The notes below the pieces were generated by a model that was given only the letters and a program-made list of their open reading frames with translations, ran no database searches and was not told the DNA's origin. From a virus, in IMG/VR virus record IMGVR_UViG_3300017748_000030, positions 1 to 36,964 of that record: DNA of 36,964 nt. One strand, given 5' to 3'. Shown piece after piece: positions 6,034 through 14,698 of the stretch (position 1 is its first letter; each line of letters begins with the position of its first letter). A program made the position numbers and the translations under genes.

Positions 6034-6081
6034 GGGAAGTTGGTATTACTCCCCCCTAAGAAAGATGTTTTCCAACTTCCC
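6034..6081. repeat. 10-bp perfect inverted repeat just upstream of terL
   Basis: GGGAAGTTGG (6034-6043) and CCAACTTCCC (6072-6081) form a perfect 10-bp stem with a 28-base loop that contains a C6 run. It ends 5 bases before the ATG of terL, whose start has no clear Shine-Dalgarno outside this structure. In RNA it could fold over the start region; in DNA it could be a packaging recognition site or operator. No T tract follows, so it is not an ordinary terminator. Confidence 0.6.
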
Positions 6082-6086
6082 ACCTT

Positions 6087-7571
6087 ATGCTTGATTTAGA
6101 CAAAATAAAATCTTTTGAAATTCTATCTAAGGATGAGCAGATAGAAGCCTTGGCTTTGATTGATAAATGGAAAAACATCAAAGCAAGAACCAAATGCAGA
6201 GATGATTTTTTAGAGTTTGTACAAATGATGTGGCAAGGCTTTATTATGGGTAGACACCACAAAATACTTGCAGATAAGTTTAATCGCATAGCACAGGGCA
6301 AACTTAAAAGACTGATTGTGTGTTTACCACCAAGACATTCTAAATCTGAATTTGCATCAACATTTTTTCCTGCATGGATGATGGGACTCAATCCATCACT
6401 TAAAATTATTCAAGCAACTCACACCGCAGAACTAGCTGTAAGGTTTGGTCGTAGAGTTAGAAACATAATTGACTCAGAAGATTATCAAACAGTTTTTCCA
6501 AATATTAGCTTATCAGGAGATAACAAGTCAGCAGGTCGATGGACAACCAATGATGGCGGTGAAGCTTTCTACTCAGGGGTGGGTGGTGCTATTACAGGTC
6601 GTGGTGCAGATTTGTTAATTATTGATGATCCACATTCTGAGCAAGATGCCATGTCACCAACTGCAATGGATGGAGCTTGGGAGTGGTACACATCAGGTCC
6701 ACGCCAAAGGCTACAGCCGGGTGGTACTATCATTTTGGTAATGACACGATGGTCAACCAAAGATTTAGCAGGTCGATTGCTTAAAAGACAGTCAGAAGCA
6801 CACGCTGATCAGTGGGAGCTTGTAGAATTTCCTGCAATCATGCCTGAATCTGATGAACCTTTGTGGGCGGAGTTTTGGAAGAAAGAAGAACTTTTAGGTG
6901 TAAAAGCATCTTTACCAGTATCCAAGTGGAATGCTCAATGGATGCAAAATCCAACAGCAGAAAGTGGATCAATCATCAAAAGAGAGTGGTGGCAAACTTG
7001 GGAGAGTGAAGAAATTCCTGCGTGTGAATGTATTATACAAAGCTATGACACCGCATTTAGTGCAAAAGAAACGGCTGACTACTCGGCTATAACGACATGG
7101 GGCATATTTTATCCTGAAGAAGGCGATGAAGCTTCTGTTATATTATTGGATGCATCAAGGCATAGAGTAGACTTTCCTGAATTAAAAAATATAGCTTTAG
7201 AAGAATATAAATACTGGGAACCTGATATTGTTTTGATTGAGGCAAAAGCCAGTGGCACGCCTTTAACACAAGAACTTAGAAAGATAGGCATACCCGTACA
7301 ATCTTATTCGCCAAGCAGAGGGCAAGACAAGATAGCAAGAATGAACTCTGTCTCACCCATGTTTGAAAGTGGCATGGTGTGGGCAACAGAAGATGCGTTT
7401 GCCGAAGAAGTTATTGAAGAAATGGCTTCTTTTCCTTACGGAGAAAACGATGACTTTGCTGACTCCGCTACCATGGCGTTAATGAGAATTAGACAAGGAG
7501 GCTTAATTGAGCTAGGCACAGACTATGAAGATGAGGTATCATTTGATAGAAGAAAGCTAAGTTATTACTAA
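6087..7571 (+). CDS. terL: Terminase large subunit (TerL)
   Basis: TerL is the ATP-driven DNA packaging motor and cuts concatemers at the portal. The 494-residue product has a deviant Walker A (CLPPRHSKSE, about 79-88), Walker B LLIIDD (176-181) and a coupling motif region near VMTRWS (218-223). The C-terminal RNase H-like nuclease has acidic residues at D321 (QSYDTAF), E385 (VLIEAKASG) and D459 (DDFADSATMAL). This is the Terminase_6 type with a C-terminal nuclease. No small terminase is recognisable next to it. The following 58-codon gene overlaps its stop by one base. Confidence 0.95.
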   Translation: MLDLDKIKSFEILSKDEQIEALALIDKWKNIKARTKCRDDFLEFVQMMWQGFIMGRHHKILADKFNRIAQGKLKRLIVCLPPRHSKSEFASTFFPAWMMGLNPSLKIIQATHTAELAVRFGRRVRNIIDSEDYQTVFPNISLSGDNKSAGRWTTNDGGEAFYSGVGGAITGRGADLLIIDDPHSEQDAMSPTAMDGAWEWYTSGPRQRLQPGGTIILVMTRWSTKDLAGRLLKRQSEAHADQWELVEFPAIMPESDEPLWAEFWKKEELLGVKASLPVSKWNAQWMQNPTAESGSIIKREWWQTWESEEIPACECIIQSYDTAFSAKETADYSAITTWGIFYPEEGDEASVILLDASRHRVDFPELKNIALEEYKYWEPDIVLIEAKASGTPLTQELRKIGIPVQSYSPSRGQDKIARMNSVSPMFESGMVWATEDAFAEEVIEEMASFPYGENDDFADSATMALMRIRQGGLIELGTDYEDEVSFDRRKLSYY

Positions 7572-7747
7572 TGAAAATATTTGTTACAAAATTCATTCAT
7601 GACGGTCAAGAATATTGTGGTCCTAACATACACGCTGAAGACTTTGAGGTAGCTCAAGCTATAGCAGAAATAGATGGATACATAGTACAAGGAGAGTTAA
7701 CAGACTTAGTACAATTCAAAGAAGACGAGAAAAGGGTCTTACATTAA
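7571..7747 (+). CDS. 58-residue hypothetical protein between terL and portal
   Basis: The ATG at 7571 overlaps the terL stop and the TAA at 7745-7747 overlaps the next ATG, a tight operon position that supports the gene despite its size. The product (MKIFVTKFIHDGQEYCGPNI at its start) looks like a small alpha/beta protein with a beta hairpin first and an acidic helix (HAEDFEVAQAIAEID). No known domain is recognised. Short proteins between terL and portal are common in podoviruses and are usually of unknown role. Confidence 0.7.
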   Translation: MKIFVTKFIHDGQEYCGPNIHAEDFEVAQAIAEIDGYIVQGELTDLVQFKEDEKRVLH

Positions 7748-8136
7748 TGCTTGAGAACAAAGGAAACAACAATAGATTTGTAAAAAATAAACAATTTTTA
7801 CAGTCGTACCATAATGATGTTGTAAAAACAGGCAACCAAGGCATTGAGGCAACGCCTGAAGGTGGCAAAACCGTAACAATGAAAATTGTTGGCTTAAATA
7901 TAAATGGAAAAGAATACTTATTGCCCAGTTATGACATTGACACAAAAACAATAATGAACAAGCAACAAATTGTAGAAAAGTTTAAACCCTTAATTGAGTC
8001 GGGTGTTATTGAGGGATATCAAAATCCCGATGAGGCTGAATTAGATCGAAAAATAATGTATCCTACAATTGTTGGCAATATGCCATCAATGAACGAAAAT
8101 ATACAAAAACTATCAAAATCATTAATGGCAAATTAA
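7747..8136 (+). CDS. Hypothetical protein upstream of portal
   Basis: The 129-residue product starts with a very polar N-terminus (LENKGNNNRFVKNKQ). A beta-rich middle follows (KTVTMKIVGLNINGKEYLLP) and then a segment that resembles a short helical tail (EAELDRKIMYPTIVGNMPSMNEN). It overlaps the upstream gene by one base and ends one base before the portal ATG. I do not recognise the family. The position suggests a head-assembly accessory or a minor virion protein. It does not show the DNA-binding helix-turn-helix expected of a small terminase. Confidence 0.7.
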   Translation: MLENKGNNNRFVKNKQFLQSYHNDVVKTGNQGIEATPEGGKTVTMKIVGLNINGKEYLLPSYDIDTKTIMNKQQIVEKFKPLIESGVIEGYQNPDEAELDRKIMYPTIVGNMPSMNENIQKLSKSLMAN

Positions 8137-8137
8137 T

Positions 8138-10618
8138 ATGGCAATTGAAAGAAAATTAGGCACAGAAGACAATCCTGACATTGTTGATCAGGGTAAAGCT
8201 GTTGATATAGAAGCAGAAGCACCTTCGTTTGAAGAGCAACTTATGGACTCTTTAGAGGTTACTATTAATGATAACGAGATTATTATTGATGAAGCTGAAG
8301 AAGAAGTAGAACAAGAAATGCCATTTGACGCTAACTTAGCCGAATATTTGGATGATTATGTTTTAGGCTCTATATCCAAAAAACTAATAAACGATGTAGA
8401 AAACGACAAAGAATCTCGTAAAGAGTGGATGAAGACTTACACAGATGGTCTTAAGTATCTTGGCATGAGATTTGATGAACAAAGAAGCCAACCTTTTGAA
8501 GGTTCTAGTGGAGTTATTCACCCTATCTTGGCTGAATCTGTAACTCAGTTTCAAGCACAAGCTTACAAAGAACTCTTGCCTGCACAAGGACCCGTAAAAA
8601 CACAGATAGTTGGACAAAGAGATGCCAACACAGAAATGCAAGCAGAAAGAGTTGCTGAGTTTATGAACTATTACATCATGAACGAAATGCCTGAATATGA
8701 TCCTGAGTTGGATCAATTGTTATTTTATCTACCATTATCAGGTAGTGCATTCAAAAAAGTTTATTACGATGCTTCCATAAGAAGACCAGTATCAAAGTTT
8801 GTACCTTCTGAAGATTTATTAGTCCCATATGAAGCAACTGATTTATTAAGTGCAGAACGAGTCACGCACATTGTTTCTATGAGCAACAATGAAGTAAGAA
8901 AATTACAGCTTTCAGGTTTTTATGCAGACATAGAATTAACAGGCAGTGAAGTTGAAACACGAGATACGGTCACAGAAGAGATAGACAAAATACAAGGTGT
9001 TGAGCCTGAGTATAACAACGATGAACAAAGACGATTGTATGAAATACATACAGTTGCAGAAATAGAAGGCTTTGAAGACATAGACGAAAATGGTGAGCCA
9101 ACAGGATTAAAATTACCTTACATTATTACCATTGATGAGTCTTCACAAAAAGTTTTATCTGTGAGAAGAAACTACGAGCCAAATGACCCAGTAAAAAATA
9201 AAATTAATTACTTTGTACAATACAAGTTCTTACCGGGCTTAGGATTTTATGGTTTAGGTCTATCACACATGATTGGTGGTTTATCTAAAGCCACAACATC
9301 TATTTTAAGACAACTTATAGACGCAGGCACATTATCTAATTTACCCGCAGGTTTTAAAGCTAGAGGCATAAGAATTAGAGATGAAGCATCTCCATTACAA
9401 CCGGGTGAGTTTAGAGATATAGACGCACCGGGTGGTGCTTTGCGTGATGCATTGATGCCATTGCCTTACAAAGAACCAAGCAATGTATTGTTTAGCTTAC
9501 TTGGATTATTAGTAGACAGTGGTAAAAGATTTGCATCTATAGCCGATATGAATATTGGTGATAGTAATGCGGCTATGCCTGTAGGTACAACTGTAGCTTT
9601 ATTAGAAAAAGGTACAAAAGTCATGAGTGCTATTCACAAAAGATTGCACTACTCACAAAGAACAGAGTTTAAAATATTAGCTAGAGTTTTTGGTGAATTC
9701 TTGCCACCTGTTTACCCATATGAAACAGGTAGTGGTACAAAAGAAGTTAAGCTTGAAGACTTTAGTAAGAAGGTAGATGTCATACCTGTTTCTGATCCAA
9801 ACATATTCTCCATGAGTCAAAGAGTGGTAATGGCACAAGAACTATTAACCATGGTTCAATCTAATCCTGAAATACATGGACCACAGGGTATATATGAGGC
9901 TTATTACAGAATGTATTCTGCACTGGGTGTAGACAACATTGAAGCTTTACTATTGCCACCACAAGACATGACACCAAAACCTGTAGATGCAGGTATAGAA
10001 AACAGTGGTTTATTACAAGGTGTTCCTGCTAATGCTTTTGCAGAACAAAATCATGAAGCACACATAGAAGCACATAAGAGTTTGTTTTTAACACAAAGCG
10101 TGCAAATGAACCCACAGTTGCAATCTATAATTATTGCTCATGTCATGCAACATTTACAATTCTTGGCTAATCAAATAGCAGAACAACAAATGCCACCTGA
10201 AGCACAACAACAAATAGAACAAATGATGCAACAGGCACAAACACTTGATCCACAATCACAAATGATGGTGCAACAACAAGTGCAAGGCATTATAGAAAGC
10301 ATGAGTTCTCCAATCTTGGCACAACTTTCAAGTGAGTTCTTGGCTTCAATTCAACCACCACCACAGCAAGACCCATTGGTCGCTATTAGACAACAAGAAC
10401 TTGGCTTGCGTGATAAAGAGATAGAGTTGAAAAACCAACAGTTCGCCTCTAAAGAGCAACAAGATGCCATGGAAACATCTGCTGAACTGCAATTACAACA
10501 ACAAAAAGCAGATCAACAGGCAATGAATGCATCAGAAAAAAATGACATTGCAAAAGAAAGACTTAGACAACAGGCTGAGTTAAAATTAATCGACTTACAA
10601 GCGAGGATGAATAAATGA
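8138..10618 (+). CDS. Portal protein
   Basis: The portal is the dodecameric ring at the capsid vertex through which DNA is packaged and ejected. At 826 residues it is large, as in P22-type podovirus portals with a long C-terminal barrel. Features include an acidic N-terminus (1-65) and the SQPFEGSSGVIHPILAE segment. A core contains YKFLPGLGFYGLGLSHMIGG, a stem-like region IGDSNAAMPVGTTVALLEKG, and HKRLHYSQRTEFKILARVFG. From about residue 660 onward the protein is Gln-rich and helical with coiled-coil character (QQMPPEAQQQIEQMMQQAQ). Position after terL and before scaffold and capsid supports the call. The stop overlaps the next start (ATGA). Confidence 0.9.
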   Translation: MAIERKLGTEDNPDIVDQGKAVDIEAEAPSFEEQLMDSLEVTINDNEIIIDEAEEEVEQEMPFDANLAEYLDDYVLGSISKKLINDVENDKESRKEWMKTYTDGLKYLGMRFDEQRSQPFEGSSGVIHPILAESVTQFQAQAYKELLPAQGPVKTQIVGQRDANTEMQAERVAEFMNYYIMNEMPEYDPELDQLLFYLPLSGSAFKKVYYDASIRRPVSKFVPSEDLLVPYEATDLLSAERVTHIVSMSNNEVRKLQLSGFYADIELTGSEVETRDTVTEEIDKIQGVEPEYNNDEQRRLYEIHTVAEIEGFEDIDENGEPTGLKLPYIITIDESSQKVLSVRRNYEPNDPVKNKINYFVQYKFLPGLGFYGLGLSHMIGGLSKATTSILRQLIDAGTLSNLPAGFKARGIRIRDEASPLQPGEFRDIDAPGGALRDALMPLPYKEPSNVLFSLLGLLVDSGKRFASIADMNIGDSNAAMPVGTTVALLEKGTKVMSAIHKRLHYSQRTEFKILARVFGEFLPPVYPYETGSGTKEVKLEDFSKKVDVIPVSDPNIFSMSQRVVMAQELLTMVQSNPEIHGPQGIYEAYYRMYSALGVDNIEALLLPPQDMTPKPVDAGIENSGLLQGVPANAFAEQNHEAHIEAHKSLFLTQSVQMNPQLQSIIIAHVMQHLQFLANQIAEQQMPPEAQQQIEQMMQQAQTLDPQSQMMVQQQVQGIIESMSSPILAQLSSEFLASIQPPPQQDPLVAIRQQELGLRDKEIELKNQQFASKEQQDAMETSAELQLQQQKADQQAMNASEKNDIAKERLRQQAELKLIDLQARMNK

Positions 10619-10851
10619 CAAGTTCAATCAACAAAAAAATTCAGGAGCAGATAAAAGAAAAGAAAATGCTTCAAAAGGCTAAAGAGCAAAATGCAGAAGC
10701 TATGTTAAAAAGCATTGAGGTTATGGAACCTGAAGTAGAGGTGGTTGTAGAAGAAGCACCTAAGCCAAAAGCTAAAAAAGCTCCTGCGAAGAAAAAAACA
10801 GTTGCGAAGAAAAAAACAGTTGCAAAGAAAAAGCCTGCTACTAAAAAGTAA
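10615..10851 (+). CDS. Small protein with lysine-rich H1-like tail
   Basis: The 78-residue product has two halves. The N-terminus is a Lys/Glu/Gln-rich helix (to about residue 35) followed by an acidic valine patch (EPEVEVVVEE). The C-terminus is a histone H1-like KAKKAPAKKKTVAKKKTVAK repeat. At DNA level the tail contains a tandem 18-base unit around 10785-10820. Such tails bind nucleic acid non-specifically. It overlaps the portal gene by four bases, so it is probably made with virion proteins and may help condense or tether DNA; this is inferred. Confidence 0.75.
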   Translation: MTSSINKKIQEQIKEKKMLQKAKEQNAEAMLKSIEVMEPEVEVVVEEAPKPKAKKAPAKKKTVAKKKTVAKKKPATKK

Positions 10852-10885
10852 ACAGGTATAATTAATTTATTAACAGGAGTAAACA

Positions 10886-11047
10886 ATGAAAGCAAAAACT
10901 AGCCTAAAAATAAAAGGTCAAGGAAGCATTCCATTGTCTCAGCCAAAAAAGGTCAAGGTTGAACCATTCAAACCGGGCAGTGGTAAAGGCAAAAGCAGAG
11001 GAAAAGGAGCTGCTTTAAGAGGCAATAATTTTAGTGGAGTGTATTAA
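10886..11047 (+). CDS. 53-residue basic hypothetical protein
   Basis: The ATG at 10886 is preceded by a good AGGAG site 7-8 bases upstream. The product is basic and Gly/Lys-rich (KPGSGKGKSRGKGAALRGNN) with a short beta-like start (MKAKTSLKIKGQG), and is probably disordered. Its position between the portal-linked basic protein and a conserved small phage protein suggests a minor virion or DNA-associated role. The family is not recognised. Confidence 0.65.
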   Translation: MKAKTSLKIKGQGSIPLSQPKKVKVEPFKPGSGKGKSRGKGAALRGNNFSGVY

Positions 11048-11050
11048 TCT

Positions 11051-11251
11051 ATGGACAAGTATGATTTTATTCATGCTCTGAGAAAAGATTTAAAAAGTAG
11101 AGAGGAGCAAGTTCACGATATTGTCCTGTCAGGTGGGGTTAAAGACATGGAAAATTATCAATTTTTAATGGGAGAAATCTCAGCAATATCCTATATTCAT
11201 GATAAGATAAAAGAACACTTACATGACGAAGGAGATATTGTCGATGACTAA
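11051..11251 (+). CDS. Small helical phage protein of the head operon
   Basis: The 66-residue, all-helical product (DKYDFIHALRKDLKSREEQV, then GGVKDMENYQFLMGEISAIS) resembles a short protein type often found next to portal or capsid genes in tailed phages, with a conserved pattern L-x-x-D-L-x-x-R/x-x-V-x-D-x-x-x-x-G-x-V-x-D-x-x-x-Y. Its function is unknown. It starts three bases after the previous stop, and its stop overlaps the start of the GroES-like gene by 8 bases. Confidence 0.75.
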   Translation: MDKYDFIHALRKDLKSREEQVHDIVLSGGVKDMENYQFLMGEISAISYIHDKIKEHLHDEGDIVDD

Positions 11252-11693
11252 AGAAGTTAAAGTAGAGAAAGAAGAGGATACAATAAGTTTAGATGAGGCT
11301 TTTGTAAAAGAAGATGACAGGGTTTTAGACCCATCATTGATTGACAAAAGTGTTGTCGAAAGAATGCCTCAACCAACTGGTTGGCGTATTTTGGTTTTAC
11401 CTTACAGAGGTAAAGGTGTTACCGAAGGTGGCATATTACTGACAAAGGAAACCATAGAAAAGGAAACCTTAGCGACTGTAGTTGCTTATGTAGTAGCCAT
11501 GGGTCCTGAATGTTACCAAGATGAAAGAAGGTTTAGAGATAAAACTCCTTGGTGCGAAAAGGGTCAGTGGGTGCTTATAGGTAGATATGCAGGCTCTAGG
11601 TTTAAATTGGCGGATGATAGCGAAGTCAGAATTATTAATGATGATGAAGTCATTGCTACCATTCTTAACCCTGATGACATCGTTTCAGCATAG
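11244..11693 (+). CDS. GroES-like co-chaperonin (Cpn10 fold)
   Basis: Cpn10 proteins cap the GroEL chamber; some phages carry their own (T4 gp31, for example) to fold large capsid proteins. The chosen ATG at 11244 has GGAG upstream; an in-frame ATG at 11223 lies inside the previous gene. The 149 residues have an acidic N-terminal extension (about 35) and then the Cpn10 pattern. That pattern is PTGWRILVLPYRG, a mobile-loop equivalent VTEGGILLTKETIEKE whose GGILLT corresponds to GroES GGIVLT, then VVAYVVAMGP and a late CEKGQWVLIGRYAGSRF. No GroEL gene is present, so it would work with the host GroEL. It lies between portal and scaffold, which fits capsid folding. Confidence 0.85.
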   Translation: MTKEVKVEKEEDTISLDEAFVKEDDRVLDPSLIDKSVVERMPQPTGWRILVLPYRGKGVTEGGILLTKETIEKETLATVVAYVVAMGPECYQDERRFRDKTPWCEKGQWVLIGRYAGSRFKLADDSEVRIINDDEVIATILNPDDIVSA

Positions 11694-11701
11694 GAGATCA
11701 T

Positions 11702-12640
11702 ATGATTGAAGAAACAAACGAAGAACTTCAGGTTCAACTTGACGATCAACAGGAAGCTACAGAATCTGTAGAAATTCCTGAAGAGACTCAAGAGGCATCA
11801 ACCGACTCAGGCGGAGATGATGAACTTGATAAATACACCCGTGGTGTAAGCAAAAGAATAAACAAGTTAAACGAAAGAATTCGTTTGGCTGAAGAAAGAG
11901 CTTCACAAGCGGAAAACAAATATTATTCACTAGCCAGTGAATACAACACAGTGAAAACCAAAGCATCAGCCTTGGATAAAAGCTACACCGATGAATATGA
12001 AAATCGTGTGAAGTCCCAAAGGCAACAAGCAGAAGACTTGTACAAAAAAGCAAGAGAAACTAATGATGCCGAGCTTGAGCTAAAAAGCGTTGAATTATTG
12101 AACAAAGTGTCCCTTGAAGAAGAAAGGGTCAGATTGGCAAAAATGCAACAAGAACAACACAGCTTTCAAGCGGAACAACCTGTGCAACAACCAACACAAC
12201 AAAGTGTTCCAAACAATCAAACTTCAGTGTATGATAAACCTAAGCCTGACTCTAAAGCGTTAGCTTGGGCAGAGAAGAACACATGGTTCCAAAAAGACAG
12301 AGTAAAAACTTACACTGCCATGGGAATACATGAGGACCTCGAAGCTGAAGGTTACGATGGCTCTAGTGAAGAGTATTACGAAGAGTTAGACAACAGATTA
12401 AAGAAGGTTTACCCTGATATGGTTGAACCTAACGACAGCAAGGAAGCGAACTCATCTGTGCAGAGAGTAGCTTCAGCTTCTACTGGAAGCCGTCAAAAAG
12501 CACAAGGGAAGAGAAGCGGAATTAGGATTAATTCTAACCATGCTTCTGTTAAAAGCAACTTAAAGCCTTATGGCATGAGTAACGAAGAGTGGCTCAAGCG
12601 TGTAGGCAAAGAGATGATGAAAATAGAAGGAGCAAAATAA
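11702..12640 (+). CDS. Scaffolding protein candidate
   Basis: The 312-residue product lies between portal and capsid genes, the classical scaffold position. It is highly charged and mostly coiled coil. An acidic N-terminus (1-45, Glu/Gln/Asp-rich) is followed by a long helix (RINKLNERIRLAEERASQAE and onward to about 160) and a Gln-rich linker (about 160-185). A basic C-terminus (ASTGSRQKAQGKRSGIRINS) could contact the capsid lattice. No protease gene is visible nearby. Family similarity was not tested, so the assignment rests on composition and position. Confidence 0.8.
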   Translation: MIEETNEELQVQLDDQQEATESVEIPEETQEASTDSGGDDELDKYTRGVSKRINKLNERIRLAEERASQAENKYYSLASEYNTVKTKASALDKSYTDEYENRVKSQRQQAEDLYKKARETNDAELELKSVELLNKVSLEEERVRLAKMQQEQHSFQAEQPVQQPTQQSVPNNQTSVYDKPKPDSKALAWAEKNTWFQKDRVKTYTAMGIHEDLEAEGYDGSSEEYYEELDNRLKKVYPDMVEPNDSKEANSSVQRVASASTGSRQKAQGKRSGIRINSNHASVKSNLKPYGMSNEEWLKRVGKEMMKIEGAK

Positions 12641-13116
12641 TGGATTTAGATGCGATTGATAATGTAACCCGTACATCTCGTGACGAAGAGCAACACGATA
12701 AAAATGCTAGAAGAAAGCCTTGGCAACCTGCAAGGATGTTAGAGACTCCACCTGCACCCGATGGTTATCAATACCGTTGGATAAGGGCAGAGTATGTAGG
12801 AGTAGAGGACAGGAACAATGTTTCTGCCCGAATGAGAGAAGGATGGGAGTTTGTCCGACAAGACGAAATGCCTGATTTCCCTTTACCTACAATCGAACAT
12901 GGAAGACATGCAGGTGTCATAAGCGTAGGTGGTTTGATATTGGCTAAAATACCAACAGAAACTGTCAAAGAACGGAACGAGCATTACAAGAACAGAAATG
13001 TTCAACAGAACCAAGCTCTTGATAATACAATGTTCAGTGAAGTTCAAGGCAATAACAAGTATGTGAAGTATTCTTCCGATAGAAAATCGAATGTATCATT
13101 TGGAAAAAAAAGGTAG
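12640..13116 (+). CDS. Conserved phage protein before the capsid genes
   Basis: The ATG at 12640 overlaps the scaffold stop by one base and gives 158 residues; an earlier frame start at 12589 lies inside the scaffold gene. The protein is hydrophilic with a Trp/Arg/Tyr-rich middle (RKPWQPARMLETPPAPDGYQ, then YRWIRAEYVG and MREGWEFVRQDEMPDFP) and a polar Asn-rich tail. I recall this composition, including the APDGYxYRWIR core, from conserved proteins next to capsid genes in marine phages, but the function is unknown. It may be a minor capsid component. Confidence 0.75.
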   Translation: MDLDAIDNVTRTSRDEEQHDKNARRKPWQPARMLETPPAPDGYQYRWIRAEYVGVEDRNNVSARMREGWEFVRQDEMPDFPLPTIEHGRHAGVISVGGLILAKIPTETVKERNEHYKNRNVQQNQALDNTMFSEVQGNNKYVKYSSDRKSNVSFGKKR

Positions 13117-13125
13117 GTAACTAAC

Positions 13126-13710
13126 ATGGCGAATAAAGACGCTTCATTTGGTCTGAAACCTGTAAGAATGATGGGTGGCTCACCCTATTCAGGCGGACAA
13201 AGCCGTTATAGAATTGCTGCAAACTACGGAACTTCAATCTTTCAAGGCGACATCGTGAAACAAGTCACAGGTGGAACCGTTGAAAGAGCTGCTGCTAGCA
13301 GTAGCGTTCCTGTTGTAGGAGTTTTTAATGGCTGTATGTACACAGACCCAACAACATCCGAGCAGATATTTAGCAACTACTATCCTGCAAGCACTAATGC
13401 TTCAGATATAATTGCATTTATCGTAGACGACCCTGAAACAGTATTTGAAGTTCAGGCAGACGACACTTTCCCAGTGGCTGATCTGTTTGGTAACTTTGAT
13501 ATTGTTGACACTAACTCAGGAAGCACCTATACAGGTATTTCAGGAGTAGAACTAGATGTCACAACAGGTGCGACAACAACAACTCTTCCTTTGAAGGCTA
13601 TTGACATTTCTCAAGACCCTGACAACGAAGATGTAGGTAGTGCTAATACTAATGTATTATGCGTAATTCAAAATCATATCTGTGGCGTAAAATCCGCAGG
13701 TCTAGCATAA
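13126..13710 (+). CDS. Capsid decoration-like / minor head protein
   Basis: The 194-residue, beta-rich product begins ANKDASFGLKPVRMMGGSPY, a start typical of a marine-phage structural family that lies immediately upstream of the major capsid gene. It continues with GDIVKQVTGGTVERA and VVGVFNGCMYTDPTTSEQIF. There is no signal or membrane segment. Position and fold pattern suggest a head decoration or stabilisation protein made in high copy. The ribosome site (AGGTAGG) is about 8 bases upstream of the ATG. Confidence 0.75.
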   Translation: MANKDASFGLKPVRMMGGSPYSGGQSRYRIAANYGTSIFQGDIVKQVTGGTVERAAASSSVPVVGVFNGCMYTDPTTSEQIFSNYYPASTNASDIIAFIVDDPETVFEVQADDTFPVADLFGNFDIVDTNSGSTYTGISGVELDVTTGATTTTLPLKAIDISQDPDNEDVGSANTNVLCVIQNHICGVKSAGLA

Positions 13711-13722
13711 GGTAGGTGACAA

Positions 13723-14640
13723 ATGGCTATAAGTAGATCGCAACTTGCGAAAGAACTAGAACCGGGTCTAAATGCTTTATTTGGGCTAGAATATGACGAA
13801 TACAACAACGAGTATGAAGAACTGTATTCTGTAGAAGACTCTGAAAGAGCCTTTGAAGAAGAAGTATTGGTTGTTGGATTCGGTGCTGCTCCTGTCAAGG
13901 AAGAGGGTGCAGGCGTTAACTTTGATAATGCTTCAGAAGGCTATACTGCAAGATATACACACGAAACTGTGGCTCTTGCTTTTGCATTAACTGAAGAAGC
14001 AATCGAAGATAACTTGTATGACCAATTAGGCAGAAGGTATACAAAAGCCTTAGCTCGATCCATGCAACACACTAAAGAAGTAAAAGGTGCAAATGTATTA
14101 AACAATGCGTTCGATACTGATTACACTATTGGTGATGGTCAAACATTGATTTCTACTGCTCATCCGCTTGCGGGTGGTGGTACTGCTGCTAACAGAGCAA
14201 CAACAATGGCTGACTTGAACGAAACTTCTTTAGAAGACAACATAATTGACATTTCAACTTTTGTTGATGACAGAAATCTTACTATTGCAGTAAGACCTGA
14301 CAAGTTAATTGTTCCACCTCAACTCACATTTGTAGCTGATAGGCTATTAAATACTCCGGGTAGAGTAGGAACTTCTGACAATGACATCAACTCAATTAGA
14401 AATCAGTCTTCTGTACCTAACGGTTTCTCAGTAAACCATTATCTAAACGATCCTGATGCATATTTCATTATGACATCTGTGAACGCTGATGGTGAAGGTT
14501 TAAAAATGTTCCAAAGAACTGGAATGGAAACCACAATGGAACCTGAATTTTCAACAGGTAACATCAGATACAGAGCTAGAGAAAGATACTCATTCGGTGT
14601 CTCTAACTGGCGTGGTGTTTTCGGATCACAAGGAGCTTAA
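13723..14640 (+). CDS. Major capsid protein
   Basis: The 305-residue product fits an HK97-fold capsid protein of the Mu-like group. An acidic N-arm (ALFGLEYDEYNNEYEELYSV) is followed by an E-loop-like stretch (APVKEEGAGVNFDNASEGYT) and the spine helix (RYTKALARSMQHTKEVKGAN). Then come P-domain elements (LIVPPQLTFVADRLLNTPGR) and the C-terminal RYRARERYSFGVSNWRGVFG strand that is typical of these proteins. There is no N-terminal delta domain, consistent with a separate scaffold gene upstream. A strong terminator follows 19 bases after the stop. Confidence 0.9.
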   Translation: MAISRSQLAKELEPGLNALFGLEYDEYNNEYEELYSVEDSERAFEEEVLVVGFGAAPVKEEGAGVNFDNASEGYTARYTHETVALAFALTEEAIEDNLYDQLGRRYTKALARSMQHTKEVKGANVLNNAFDTDYTIGDGQTLISTAHPLAGGGTAANRATTMADLNETSLEDNIIDISTFVDDRNLTIAVRPDKLIVPPQLTFVADRLLNTPGRVGTSDNDINSIRNQSSVPNGFSVNHYLNDPDAYFIMTSVNADGEGLKMFQRTGMETTMEPEFSTGNIRYRARERYSFGVSNWRGVFGSQGA

Positions 14641-14659
14641 GTTTCTTCAGAACCGTAAA

Positions 14660-14682
14660 GGGAGCTTCGGCTCCCTTTTTTT
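14660..14682 (+). terminator. Rho-independent terminator after the capsid gene
   Basis: GGGAGC (14660-14665), a TTCG tetraloop and GCTCCC (14670-14675) are followed by seven T. The stem is perfect and the loop is the very stable UUCG type. It closes the packaging/head operon just downstream of the major capsid gene. Confidence 0.95.
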
Positions 14683-14698
14683 GTGCTAAAATTTTGTT

